Counted from the stretch's first letter, positions 31,330-42,442 are shown. The stretch: 64,000 bases of DNA from Phymatolithon calcareum (GCA_977006965.1 OZ345362.1:2418001-2482000), one strand, 5' to 3'. The notes: a model not told the origin generated them from the letters alone. Numbers and translations are program-made.

Positions 31330-31592
31330 CGCAGGCCAAAGCTGCTCAGTGCGGTCCTTGACTTGATGGTGAAGAGTTTCAGGACAGCGAGGCTTTTACA
31401 TCAAGCAGAATGCAGCTTTGTATCAACTCGGATTTCAGATAGGTAATAAGAGTGTGGAAACAGCCCTATTCCGAGCAACGGAGCTGACTGTGCATTGCAT
31501 TGCGGTCCTCGACCTCAACGTCGCATATGTCACAATGCCTATGATACTCCTCCATGAAAGGATGCGATTGGTCCTAGCTATGGAGGGAAATT
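31330..31592 (+). pseudogene. LINE reverse-transcriptase fragment (family C)
   Basis: LYQLGFQIGNKSVETALFRA, then CIAVLDLNVAYVTMPMILLH, corresponds to the RT segment from the GFRxxxST box to motif A (DLxxAY) of LINE RT. It stops at a run of seven T, where a minus-strand LINE-A 3' end begins. Confidence 0.65.
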
Positions 31593-31970
31593 GTATGTTT
31601 TTTTAGAAGCCTCAACGCCGGCAAACGCCAACACCAGTGCAGCTTCGCATTTGCTGCAACTCTACCCGGGAACGTAGCACCTCCATCATCACGCCATCAT
31701 CTCCTCTTTCATCTCGATTTCTAGCATCATAAATTTGTCCATCTCTTGTTTCACTTCCTATTCTGCCCTGTCATCCATCTGTGGTTGCGTTCGGTTGAGT
31801 TGAAGAGCTTCCAGAGGCATCGCTGCTAGTTCGTCATATTTGTCGACATACGCCGAGGGGTTTCGCGGGAGGAAGCGGCCGAAAAACCACTTGACTGTCC
31901 AAAGTCTGTGCATTCTCGCCTTTATTTGGATTACGGGGATTTGATTCTCGTTCATATCCACAGCGATTTT
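31593..31970 (-). pseudogene. LINE-A 3' end, minus copy
   Basis: Matches the plus-strand LINE-A 3' region at about 36,290-36,680, including HRLWTVKWFFGRFLPRNPSA, YDELAAMPLEAL and the untranslated tail ending GGCGTTGAGGCTTCTAAAAA. The frame ends at 31,758. It is joined on its 5' side to the GAAA-rich tail of a LINE-D copy. Confidence 0.75.
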
Positions 31971-33350
31971 TCTTTCTTTCTTTCTTTAATGCAGATTGCG
32001 TTATTTAGCGCCAGAACTTACCCTAGAGCAAGTTCTCATTGTTCAAATATTGGAGTATCTCTACGGGTCTCTCCCTGCACACATCGTCTACCGTTTTGGC
32101 TCGCACTCTTCCGATGAATTGTCGACAAGAAGCAGTCCTCCCAGAACAGTGTAGGATGAGGTGCTCCACTGTCGCCTTAACGCCATACGGGCAAATCTTG
32201 CATACTGGGTCGTAGAGAAGCGGTTTATCCTCGCTGTGTCCACGGTGAAAGCTTGCCAAAATAGCGCTGCAGTTCACTATGAGCCGGTGCAGTACCACCT
32301 CTGAACGTCTCTGCGAGATGTGCAGATCTTTCGGAAGTGTAGGAAGGGTCACTGGTTTGCTTCTACAGGGCGGTTTGATGATGGATCGTGCTGCTTCCAA
32401 AGTGAGAGGTATCGCTTGGTGCAGCGCCAGACTCGATTCCGAAATTCCCCGCCGCGCAAGTTCATCAGCAGCCTTATTAGTCGCGATGCCGCAGTGACTC
32501 GGTATACAAACACACTCTATCTGAACGTCACGTGCAAATAACCGTTCCATAATGTTCCATAGATTCCGGACCATGTCGCCAAACATCCGCGGTAGCCCGT
32601 TGAGCGCGTCTATGCAGCTACGGCTGTCAGTGAACCATCTGATAGTGCTGCCGCGGGAAAGTTGTAGGGTTGATGTTTCTTGGAAGGCATGTATGGCGGC
32701 AAATGCCTCCGCGTCAAATGAAGAGCCAACAGCCCCAACGGCCAGCGATTCGTCCATAACAGTTTCTTCGCCGCGCAAAATCAGAATCTCAGCTCCGCCG
32801 ACCTGGAATGGGATGGTACGATACATGTCGAGTGTGTCACCATCTTCGTCGCACACGATAACGCGTTATTTCGAGGCGGTCGGGGTCGTTGAGTAGGCAT
32901 ACTCGTCTCGGTCGTCGTAGGCCAAGAGGACGTCCGGGAGCCTGTCGTGTCGAGACTCAAAACGTTTCGCTGCTTCGTGGTTCTGGTATTGAGAGGAGCT
33001 GAATTTTCTCAACGTCGCAGTATACCAAGCTTCATCCAATTTCACGGAGGCTTGTTGTCCATGATTCAGGTCGCAGATTTATTCATGTGGTACTTTTCCG
33101 ACATTTCCGTCCGTCCATATTTCGATATTGGCTGGTTGTGCTGCATTTAGTTCCAAAAGAAAAGCTTCTGTCGCGGTACGCTTCTCGTCTGGATCATCCG
33201 TCCCGAAGCACGAGGCGGTGTCGCGCTCCTCACACGAAAAGGTCTTTCCGCAAAGGTGACATTTCGCCACTACACGGAGAAAGTACAACTACTGATCGTC
33301 GCAGTCGCAGGGATCCATGTTGCCGTCGCCAACATTTTGCCGCTTGCATC
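31971..33350 (-). pseudogene. LINE-D with RNase H domain and zinc knuckle, minus copy
   Basis: The main frame 32,856-32,023 (277 codons) is a LINE RNase H: FDAEAFAAIHAF (Glu), IRWFTDSRSCIDAL (Asp) and VCIPSHCGIATNKAADELAR (His and Asp), followed by a zinc knuckle VCKICPYGVKATVEHLILHC. A farther 5' frame (33,288-33,079) contains IEIWTDGNVGK, the first Asp of RNase H, after a CxxC segment. The two are separated by stops. The 3' end is a GAAA repeat (31,975-31,990). A near-identical but shorter copy is at 39,480-40,900 on the plus strand. The RT part is missing, so this is a 5'-truncated copy. Confidence 0.83.
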
Positions 33351-33369
33351 TAAAGATGAAACCAAGGAA

Positions 33370-36300
33370 TGCCTGAAATCGTACAAACGGAATGCAGAGG
33401 GAAATCCGTGCTAATTACCTTAACGAGAGACACCAGCATTGGGACACAAAGTCGTAGGCCAGAGGCCGCCACCTTGTCCAGTGGGCAGCTAACTTCAATT
33501 GGAAGATGCGAACAGCAACCAGCCCCACATTCTGCTCGCCTTCTGGAAACAGTAACATCGGCATCTTCGCAACAAAGGCAATGAACTCGTCGCCAGTGCA
33601 GACTGTAAGAGGAATGTGGGATGGAATCCGAGTGGGGCACCGCCCCATCTCTCTGGACGTAATCCATACGAGGCCAGCTCCGGCTTATGTGGAATCTTTT
33701 ATCTCTGCGACGGCGAGACAGAGCGGCGAGAGAGCCGAGAAAGCATCGAAAGCCATGGAACGGTGGGAACCAAAAATGATGGACTTATTGAAGCGATGCA
33801 AAAACAAAAAAGAGCTCGATGAATGGTACGAGGAGTTTAGCAAGTTCATAACAAGACCCTGGCGTAATACTCATCGTCGCCCACCACGAGTCAAACCATT
33901 CTGGACCAGGGAGCTGGACAAAATGGCAAAAGACAGGACACGGCTTTATCGGAAAGCGACTCTGACGAAAAGAGAAGCTGACCTGGAAACGTACTTGGTG
34001 TTTCGCCAAAAGATGCGTTCATGCGTACGGAAGGCGAAAAAAGGGAAGTACAACAAGTTCGAAGAAGACCTTGAAGATCAATCACCACGTCAGGCCACGA
34101 CTACCCTGAGCAAGATCCTGCGATGTAAACGGAAGAGAAGCAGCGTAAACCGAGCATTAGGTGCTCCAGTACACCCTAAGCGGTTCGCAGCTCATATCGC
34201 GAATGTCTGTAGCGCAGATAAGCCGTGGAAACCTGTGCTAGAAAGCTTCGCGCTCTCCAAGAAAATGCGAACGGGTATCAAAGAAGCGCTACTGCGAGCA
34301 CCGCGCAGAAACGCACTCGGCTCGGACAAAATCGCCGTCGAAATGCTACAAGCAAGCCCTGGACTGAGTGGTGACCTCTTTGCGACGCTTTGGGAAACAT
34401 GCGGAAAACTTCGATGTCTGCCAACGAAATGGCGCCGGGCAATCCTCATTCCAATCCACAAGAAAGGACCAGCCCACATCCCAGGGAACTAACGCCCAAT
34501 ATCACTTCGCAGCCAAGTGGGAAAGATTATTGACTCCACGATGGACTTTGCGATAAGCCAACGATACAAATTCCACCAATTCCAGCTGGGCTTCCGGAAG
34601 AACAAAGGGACGGAACTCGCGATCCTAAGATCGACGAGTACTATGAGGCGAGGCCACCGATTTGTCACGGTCCTCGACTTGTCGTCCGCATATGACCGCG
34701 TCCCACGAGATATCCTCCAACGCAGAGTCGATTCATGCCTATCCAAAGATATCGCAGAGATGGTCAAGCACCTACTGAAGCCGTCGTGGATCACCACAGC
34801 CGGAGACGAGGAAAAACTGTGGCTCCTGATCGATCGCGGAGTCCACCAGGGCTCTCCCTTGAGTCCCTGTCTTTACAACATGTTCATGGACACCTTCGCC
34901 CTGAAAGTCGCCGGAGTGTCTCCGGAGATATGTGTTGATTTATTTTAAAAGCTCCCAAGGCCTCTCTTGAAGAGTAACAGGGCCGCTTTCGCACGATTTT
35001 CTAAGCTCACGTAGTTTGACTATTCAGTATATCCTTGATTCGTCTTTCTCTCCCAACAAGTGCTCCAGTGAGTCGCTTACATTCATATTCAATTTCAGGA
35101 CTAATCTTGGATGAAGATAGAATGCGCTGGAGCGCGACCAGCTCAATCACGGCTGTGACACCAAAGTATGCACCAAGTACTGATTTTCTCCAAAGAGGTG
35201 CTCTATTGAATATCAACCGTAGGCATCGCAATGGTGTAGACCTTTCTCTTACGCGGAGAACCATCGGTAGATTGTTCGAATCAGTTGGTATCTCGAGCGA
35301 TCTTCCCTCTTCTTCCTCTGCCCATAACTCAATTATTTCTTTTCGTCGCCCTTTCTTTGAGACTGAGCCCTCCTTGGCTTTATCGAGAGCTTGCTGCAGA
35401 TCTTCATATTTCTTGAGGCACTCTATGTCCTTGGTTGCCTCCTTAATGTCTTCATCTCTCCCAGAATACTCATCTGCTTCGTCGAGGCCCGGAGTGTCTC
35501 CGCGCTTATCAACCTACCCGGCAGTACTGTTCGAAGATGACGTACAGCTACAAGCTAAAAACTCGGATGGCATGCAGTGGCTGCTAGACGCGGCGACAAG
35601 AAGGGCAAGAGAGAATAGCATGCCGTGGAATACCAAAAAAGGAAAAAGCGAAGTTCTAATATACCCGGGCCTCTTCCAGCGAAAATTCATACTTGCGGGG
35701 TCCGAGCTCCACGAAACCTGCGGACTGGAATACCTCGGTACAACGATCGACAATACAGGCGTAACGGACCACGCCACCCTGAAACGCCTTTCCAAAGCGA
35801 AAGGTATACTCCTCGCCCTCCGGGATATTGGCGTCACAGCTAAGGGACTCACAAAAAAATGCATATACATATATAAGGCCCTAATCCAATGCCGATGGGA
35901 ATACGCACTGCACCTGAGGCCGTGGCCGAAGTCCATTCAAGCGCATGTGGATCAAGTAGAAGGACTGTTCAACTCTCTAATATTTGGCTATTTAGCTAAG
36001 CGGAATAATGATCGAATGCGAACGCTATGCAGAACCACACCACCAGAGCTGAGGCGCAAGATATTAGGAGAACACTTTGCGTTGCGACTTCTGCATGCAA
36101 AACGGAACCTGGAGAGAAGCAAGAACTATGAGGGCAAGGATGAGGACCTAACACAGGCACAGAGGGATATTCGATACCTCGAAGAGCACGAACTGTTGAA
36201 CGTCCCAGAGAAGAGGGCCGTGGAAGGAAAGGTCACGCACAAGGAGGAGAAACTGCGAACCTATTGCGCTTGGAGAGAGACGGAGAAGGCTAAAAAACGC

Positions 36301-36690
36301 AAAATCGCCGTGGATACGAACGAGAATCCAAACCCCGTAATCCAAAATAAGTCGAGAAAACACAGACTTTGGGGCGTTGAATGGTTTTTCGGCCGCTTCC
36401 CTCCGTGAAACCCGTCGACATATATCGACAACTACGACGAACTAGCAGCGATGCTGTTGGAAACCCTCCAACGCAACCTAACGCAACTCAAGATGAATGA
36501 GGGAACAGAAGAGGAAGTGAAACAAGCGATGGGCAAACTAATGATGCTAGAAAGTGAGATGAAAGAGGAGATGATGGTGTGATGATGGAGGCGATATGCT
36601 GTAGTCTTCCCTGGAAGGGTTACAGCGCAATGCGAAGCTGCTCTGGTGTCGGCGTGCGCCGGCGTTGAGGGCTTCTAAAATAAAAACCAA
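33370..36690 (+). pseudogene. LINE-A, long copy: endonuclease end, RT, C-terminal domain
   Basis: The longest LINE copy in the window. A decayed endonuclease segment ends WDGIRVGHRPISLDVIHTRP (about 33,615-33,670). One frame then runs through a basic region and RT: KWRRAILIPIHKKG, then GN, TAA, RPISL, where the conserved Tyr codon of NYRPISL has become a stop at 34,490-34,492. Next come FQLGFRKNKGTELAILR, motif A VLDLSSAYDRVP (about 34,670), motif B GVHQGSPLSP (about 34,840) and, beyond a 564-bp insertion, motif C YPAVLFEDDV (35,518-35,544). Thumb and connection follow (GLEYLGTTIDNTG), ending with a basic tail (HRLWGVEWFFGRF) and stop at 36,408. The 3' untranslated part ends GGCTTCTAAAATAAAAACC near 36,680. 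With the insertion and one stop removed, the RT would be continuous, so this copy is fairly young. The FEDD box (normally FADD) is unusual. Confidence 0.88.
34925..35488 (-). mobile_element. Non-LTR retrocopy (family X), 564 bp, inside LINE-A
   Basis: Flanked by a 14-bp duplication CCGGAGTGTCTCCG (34,911-34,924 and 35,489-35,502). On the minus strand it encodes DEADEYSGRDEDIKEATKDI, KKGRRKEIIELWAEEEGRS, LWRKSVLGAYFGV and ECKRLTGALVGRERRIKDIL, then a stop, and ends GGGAGCTTTTAAAATAAATC. It is longer than the related copy at 28,277-28,552. No RT or endonuclease is included. The Lys/Glu-rich sequence could be an ORF1-type protein or the tail of a polyprotein. Confidence 0.88.
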
Positions 36691-37568
36691 CAATTTCCCC
36701 CCCGTCCCGAAACAGGAGTCGCGAAGGTTAAAAACCTGTTACTGGATCGGTCCTTCTGGATTGGCGGTTGGAGCCCATTGCGTGGGAGTGCAAGGATCCC
36801 TTCCTCCGCCAGATGGTAGGTGCTCGAGTCCCTCCACGACCCGACGTTGCGTCTAGAGTTCAACACATTTGTCTGGGTTGTGCGAGCCACAGGATTATCC
36901 GGTAGAAGTCGAAGTGCTTTGTCGATGACAAGAGTAACTTGCATCTCTCCAATAGCTCACAGGCTACGCATCCCAGTCAGTGACCGGAGCTTGGCGACTG
37001 TCGCAGCTTTCAGACAGCCGCTAGCCGCTCGAGCCGCTTCGTACCGAGCGACTTCTACGTGCTTGATGTGGACGTCAAAGCCATGTACAGCGAAAGCTAA
37101 TGCACCGAATAACGCAGTTGGCTCGCAATAGCTCTTACGGAACGCTTCCATCGTTAATGATTCCGCACCCCAAGATGTTCCGCCGAGCGCTCGGATGAAG
37201 CGGGTCTTGCATCGGAGTTTCTGGCTAACTTCTCGGCAATGCCATTTGAAGCTCAGTCGTTCGTCTAAATGAACTCCGAGGAACTTGTATGCCGAACTGC
37301 GTCTATTGCCTCGCCATCGATATTGACTTTAGCGTCAATAATTTACTGCGGTGACCGTCCGCCTGCAGAAAATCCTAGCACCTTGCATTTCCGAGCGTTC
37401 ACCTTGATTCGCAAACGGCTGCACAAACCGGAGAGTATCTGGGCAGCCTCATTGAGCTTTGAGATGACGTCATCCCAAGTGCTGCCAGTGGCATCGAACC
37501 TGGTGACGTCTGCGAAACTAAATTGAACAAGGTCGTCAAGACGTACGTCTAAGTCCAATATGTATAAG
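36691..37568 (-). pseudogene. LINE-E RT fragment, minus
   Basis: The frame 37,645-37,343 contains LVQFSFADVTRFDATGSTWD (motif C region, normally FADDV), then SRLRIKVNARKCKVLGFSAG, the GLxxNxxKC motif after RT motif C. Lower coordinates (37,151-36,957 and 36,944-36,675) continue with thumb-like Ala/Lys-rich sequence and an end around WAPTANPEGPIQ. Stops break it. It differs from LINE-A, -B and -D. Confidence 0.6.
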
Positions 37569-37569
37569 T

Positions 37570-37800
37570 TTCGAAGATTTGAGCGATTTTTCTTTTTTTG
37601 ACCATCTCCGTCGCGCTGAATGCCCGGTAGATCGCATTTTCTCATCCTTGTGCGTGGGCTTTCCGTCCACGGCCCTCTTCGCTGAGACGTTCAACATTTC
37701 GTGCACTTCGAGGTATCGGATATCACTCTGTGCCTGTGCCAAGTCCTCATCCTTGCCCTCCTAGTTTTGCGTTCCTCCAGGTTCCGTTTTGCATGCAGAA
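37570..37800 (-). pseudogene. LINE-A C-terminal fragment, minus
   Basis: DLAQAQSDIRYLEVHEMLNV, then SAKRAVDGKPTHKDEKMR, aligns with LINE-A residues encoded near 36,150-36,260 (TQAQRDIRYLEEHELLNV). It abuts a LINE-B fragment in the opposite direction. Confidence 0.75.
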
Positions 37801-37990
37801 GTCGCCCGCAAAGTGCTCTCCTATTTTCAAATAAGACGCAGTGCAGAATATCTCGGTGCGACAATTGACGAGAACGGAATTCTTGACAACAGGATTCTGG
37901 ATCAATTCAAAAGCGCCGGGGCAAAAGTGTAGCTCATGAGTACACTAAGCATGGCATGGAAATGATACAACTCAGAACACTCATCTGGCT

Positions 37991-38049
37991 CTCCTTGCCC
38001 ATATCTTCGGAAGTCTGTGGGGCTTTTAAATAGACTTGAAAGGAAAAAA
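37991..38049 (+). mobile_element. 59-bp 3'-end retro-fragment with 12-bp duplication
   Basis: Flanked by ACTCATCTGGCT (37,979-37,990 and 38,050-38,061). The insert is only the last bases of a non-LTR element, GTGGGGCTTTTAAATAGACT, and a short A tail. A longer piece of the same 3' end lies in inverse orientation at about 42,784. Confidence 0.85.
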
Positions 38050-38353
38050 ACTCATCTGGCTTTTCAAATCGTTCATCAGGCCAGTATTTGAGTACGCGGC
38101 GCATATAACACCCGACACAATCCGAGTTTCGAAAGCAGCAGTGAAAGTCGAGAAGGACATCTCAACGATACTGTTTTGGCAAGTGAGCAGCGCGGCATTG
38201 GAGAAGGCTAATAAAGCAAAGTTAAATAGAACCATGGGAGTTCGACGGACAACACCTGCTCTCGAGGTGAAGACGAAGACTTTGAAATGCAGCAGACGAT
38301 CGTCTACTGACGCAGTGGCAGAGCTGGAATTTCTAAACGCCCGACCGCATGCG

Positions 38354-38604
38354 TGTAATCACTGAGAGTGTAAAGATAAGGTTGGGTTTATCTTGAAAAG
38401 GGGTGATCTCTCTCTGATGAGATGAGATGAAATGCTCTCTGCTAAAACCACGAAGGGGGAACTGCTTAAGTAGGCTTCCGATTGCCTTCTAGCCATGGGG
38501 TTTGCTGGAAGCATATTGCGTGCTTCCTGCTCGCAGAACCTTTGCCGGAATATAGATCGCCTTTTCCTGCAGCTTCTGGCGCCACTGCATCATTGCGTGT
38601 CTAC
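38354..38604 (+). mobile_element. LTR-like insert in LINE-B, copy 1
   Basis: Starts TGTAATCACTGAGAGTG and ends GCGTGTCTAC, flanked by ATGCG (38,349-38,353 and 38,605-38,609). The first 70 bp and last 20 bp match copy 2. It could be a solo LTR or a small MITE; the ends may be off by one base. Confidence 0.65.
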
Positions 38605-38812
38605 ATGCGACAATCACCCAGCTGGCATTCAAGATGGATGTGCCCTCCGGTGAGTCACGTAAGAGCAAGCAGAATGTCGTAACAGGAAAATTACTCTTTC
38701 CAGGAATGTTCTACCGCAGCAAGCAGTGAGGATGATTGAAAGTTCTACGGGCAAGAAGGTTTGCAGGTCTTCTTCCAAGAAATCCGCCGAAGTTGATAGA
38801 AGAAAAGGCCCG

Positions 38813-39156
38813 TGTAATCACTGGAAGTGAAAAGAAAAGGGTTTGGTTTATCTTGAAAAGGGATGGTCTCTCTGTGACGCGATCCTCAGTCTAAGATGCG
38901 ATCAGGATCAACCGCTTCAATAGGGCAGGGGCGAGCAATTGCACACCATGCAAGGGGGGACACTAACCGACGCTAGATAAATAGTATGTTGAGTGCTAGT
39001 CGGTATCTGCGATAAATCCGTTGGTTCCTCTTAGAAGAGTCGTTCACCATACTGTGTTGTCAGTGTCGGTGGATAGATCGCAAGGAGCCGTTATAGAGCT
39101 CCGAGGTCGATGGTGATAATGTCGTTCATTACACCCCAGCAACATTGCGTGTCTAC
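38813..39156 (+). mobile_element. LTR-like insert in LINE-B, copy 2
   Basis: Starts TGTAATCACTGGAAGTG and ends GCGTGTCTAC, 344 bp. LINE-B sequence resumes with GTCAAGGAGCATGGGCAG. The flanking duplication is not clean (GCCCG against ACACG). It is longer than copy 1, which therefore carries a deletion or diverged interior. Confidence 0.6.
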
Positions 39157-39479
39157 ACACGTCAAGGAGCATGGGCAGTTTGAACACTCAACAGTGTCCT
39201 GAAGCAGCCTTCATGGACCCCTTCAGAGGACCACAACATGGCCCGAGCCACTGACGAGAGAGTATGAATTCTGATTAAGGTAACTGAAGTTGAGTCTAGT
39301 AGGGCACATGCTAAGAAGTTGCCTACTTTACTCAAGCTGGGACACGTGGTACCTCCTCAATAAATCCACTTAGTTACGAATCCGCCGAGACAAAGAACCA
39401 CAAAGTCAGCTAACCCATCAGACCCTTTCCCAAGTATCCGAAGTTCCCGACCAATGGATATCTCTAGGGCCAACCAAAA

Positions 39480-40900
39480 TTGCGCACACGAACACAGTAA
39501 GGCGCATAAAAAGCGCCAAGAACAGCGATACACTAACTAAAGCCATGTGGGGTATTCATGCGGGGGCTGAACATCCTCTAAGCCATATGCATCTAGAAAT
39601 TGTTGATCCAACCAAGGTGGGAATAGGCAATCCACCTCACACCGTGGACCTCAGAAGTAAGAGAAGGACGTCCTGCAAGTGGAAGAATCGAGCGGCTTCG
39701 GCTGCTGTGCAGGATCCATCACCAGTACACAGGAGAGAAATATTAGCCTTCAGGATGCTGCGAGGAGGAAAGGCAAGGAAGTTGGCCATTTTGTACACAC
39801 CAAGAGTAGACCGAAACTTCAAAGAGTTACATTGGGCAAGCCGGGATATCGCCGCGAAGGTGCAAAAAGAACAGTTTGTGCTCCCCTTCAAACATATGTA
39901 AGAAGGGAAGTCCACAAGTCAACTCCAACGAATTCTGTTTGCAAAAGAAGTCGCACGGCGCGAGGCAGGAAGAAAGGGAAATATCCTCTTGGCCTACGAC
40001 GACCGAGACGAGTATGCCTACTCAACGACCCCGACCGCCTCGAAATAACGCGTTATCGTGTGCGACGAAGATGGTGACACACTCGACATGTATCGTACCA
40101 TCCCATTCCAGGTCGGCGGAGCTGGGATTCTGATTTTGCGCGGCGAAGAAACTGTTATGGAAGAATCGCTGGCCGTAGAGTCTGCCGGCTCTTCATTTGA
40201 CGCGGAGGCATTTGCCGCCATACATGCCTTCTAAGCAACATCAACCCTACGACTTTCCCGCGGCAGCACTATCAGATGGTTCACTGACAGCCGTAGCTGC
40301 ATAGACGCGCTCAACGGGCTACCGCGGATGTTTGGTGACATGGTCCGGAATCTATGGAACCCTATGGAACGGTTATTTGCACGTGAGGTTCAGATGGAGT
40401 GTGTGCCGATGAACTTGCGTGGCGGGAAATTTCGGAATCGAACCTGGCACTGCACCAAGCAATATCTCTCACTTTGGAAGCGGCACGATCCATCATCAAA
40501 CCGCCCTGTAGAAGCAATCCAGTGACCCTTCCTACGCTTCCGAAAGATCTGTACATCTCGTAGAGACATTCAGAGGTGATACTACACCAGCTCATAGTGA
40601 ACTGCAGCGCTATTGTGGCAAGCTTTCACCATGGACACAGCGAGGATGAACCGCTTCTCTACGACCCAGTATGCAAGATTTGCCCGTATGGCGTTAAGGC
40701 GACAGTGGAGCACCTCATCCTACACTGTTCTGGGAGGACTGCCCCTTGACGCCAATTCATCGGAAGAGTGCGAGACAAAACGGTAGACGATGTGTGCAGG
40801 GAGAGACCCGTAGAGATACTCCAATATTTGAACAATGAGAACTTACTCTAGGGTCAGTTCTGGCGCTAATTAAAGCGTTCTGCATTAAAGAAAGAAAGGG
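39480..40900 (+). pseudogene. LINE-D, plus copy, RNase H partly deleted
   Basis: The frame from 39,545 (MWGIHAGAEHPLSHMHLEIV) runs to 39,901, then AYDDRDEYAYSTTPTASK, a stop, RVIVCDEDGDTLDMYRTI, FDAEAFAAIHAF and IRWFTDSRSCIDALNG. About 45 bp that encode IPSHCGIATNKAAD in the other copy (32 kb, minus) are missing, removing the His and Asp of the active site. The knuckle VCKICPYGVKATVEHLILHC survives at about 40,670. The 3' end is ATTAAAGAAAGAAAGGG near 40,890. It forms a 0.9-kb inverted repeat with 31,975-32,930. Confidence 0.83.
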
Positions 40901-41280
40901 AAAAATACTGTGCGACAAGCCAGATGCTATCCTGGCCATCCTGAGGTCTGCCAAGATTAGACGTCGACACCTGGCCATAAAATTCGCAAGTGGCAGGTTG
41001 CCTCGAGTGAGCACTACGCTATATCGGATGCATTCGGGGCGGCAGACGAGCATCACCTCGAAACTTACCGAAGAACCTAGCAAAGTATGAACTGGACTCT
41101 GAAGAAATGTTAACAACGGAAAAGGGAGTAGTCTCCCTACTACGTCACCATAATTGATAATATGGAAAACGTTAAGTCCCTGTACTGCGAAACAGGCGAT
41201 ATGCTAGAATGATCAAGTACCAAAAAGCTGCTCCGGTACAGCCTTAGGTATACTACTAAGGACTTTTAAATAAACAACCA
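40901..41280 (+). pseudogene. Non-LTR 3'-end fragment
   Basis: A short frame DAILAILRSAKIRRRHLAIK, then FASGRLPRVSTTLYRMHSG, reads like the C-terminal end of a LINE ORF. The segment ends GGACTTTTAAATAAACAACC at about 41,260, the 3' motif shared by the local non-LTR families. Confidence 0.5.
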
Positions 41281-42370
41281 AGCAGTTGCTTCAAAAAAAG
41301 AACGTAGCACAAATCCGATATCCCGAAAATTTTAGTGTTCAATTAACTCTTTGACAGTCTATATGTTTAAGGCCTCTGCTGGCCTAGAATTCTTATTTCA
41401 TGATTGACATGCTCCGAAGTCAGTTTTTTTCTGTTTGCGAATTCCTTTTTCATTCTTTTGTCCTATTGAGTGGCATGGATAAGACCTACGGTGGATGGTA
41501 TCGACGATGGTAACAACTTTTAATGAAAAACAGCGGCGGGCCGTGAATGGCATCCTGGTCGCCTCACAGATACATTTTATGTGCCGTCTGAATTGTAAGT
41601 TCCAGGATCTCATTAAACCTTTCTTGAAAGTTCTTGTACAGTTAAGCCTCTGGAGGTCCAAGAGTTTATGAATTTTACGCTGCCTCAATTATATTGACAT
41701 ATTACGTTGGAACTCCCTCGACGCTTCCATGTGAACAAAATTCATAGGCCGTGTTCTTCTTCTGCGAAGCAGATATCCGTGACTGTTTCTGCCACGATGC
41801 GTGTCCTGCAGTTGATGAGTATGACGAGAAGACTAACTTCATAATGATATCGAAATGTTAACGTCCAAATGGTTTGTAACGAAGTAATTTGCCATCTGAT
41901 TCAACAATTTGGCAGAGTAGCCCTCTGGAAACCCTTGTCTATGCTTGGGGTTCTGGCCTGCTGTTCAATAACAGTAACAGAAATCTTGGCATTGCTGCGT
42001 AAGCACGTACAATGTTGTGTGCTGGATCGCCAGTCATTCATGCCTGTAACTGATGTCTTCATACACAAATGTTACGCAAAAGGCTTAATTTTAATAATAT
42101 TTTGATATGTTTCAGGGAAACCATCTTGAGAAGATATGAATAACAAGTTGGTGGAAATGCACGCTTGAGACAATGTCTGAAACTCGTTAATGGCGTTACG
42201 TAAAACAATGAAGAATTTTTAAATGGTGTCAGATGCTATCGCCATCTTTAAAACACATTGCTTTCAAATGCGAGCAAGGTGCTACGTTCTAATTAAAATT
42301 GGAGATAGTATTGCTTATTCAGAAACCTTTTGAATAGCGTGAGAAGTTCGATTTCTTTTTGACGAAAATA
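41281..42370. other. No feature seen
   Basis: AT-rich sequence with short frames only (longest 96 codons, minus, 41,398-41,688). No domain or repeat partner was noticed. Confidence 0.45.
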
Positions 42371-42442
42371 ATTCTAGTACTCGAATAGTATCAATATACA
42401 TGGAATTGATACTATTCGCGCACTCCATACGTATTCTAGTAC
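42371..42442. repeat. Perfect 14-bp palindrome between 10-bp direct repeats
   Basis: CGAATAGTATCAAT (42,382-42,395) and ATTGATACTATTCG (42,405-42,418) surround a 9-nt loop. The unit is flanked by ATTCTAGTAC at 42,371-42,380 and 42,433-42,442. The 52-bp insert between the repeats may be a very small transposed unit. Confidence 0.7.

Larger units (their letters stand above)
37830..39385 (+). pseudogene. LINE-B 3' part, carrying three insertions
   Basis: RRSAEYLGATIDENGILDNR, FIRPVFEYAAHITPDTIRVS, the codon series for ELEFLN and the 3' untranslated region ending AATAAATCCACTT all parallel the better LINE-B copy at 51,177-52,794. It is split by a 59-bp retro-fragment (37,991-38,049) and two LTR-like inserts (38,354-38,604 and 38,813-39,156). 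Internal stops are present. Confidence 0.8.

Noticed and set aside
31593-33410. GAGGGAAAT at 31,580 and 33,396 as target duplication of the minus LINE block
   Set aside because: Only 9 bp match, and the LINE-A 3' tail at 36,680 also runs into ATTTCC, so the similarity may be part of the tail.
35035-36408. 457-codon ORF as one gene
   Set aside because: It is a chance fusion: the first 150 codons are antisense to an inserted retrocopy (34,925-35,488) and only the rest is LINE-A RT.
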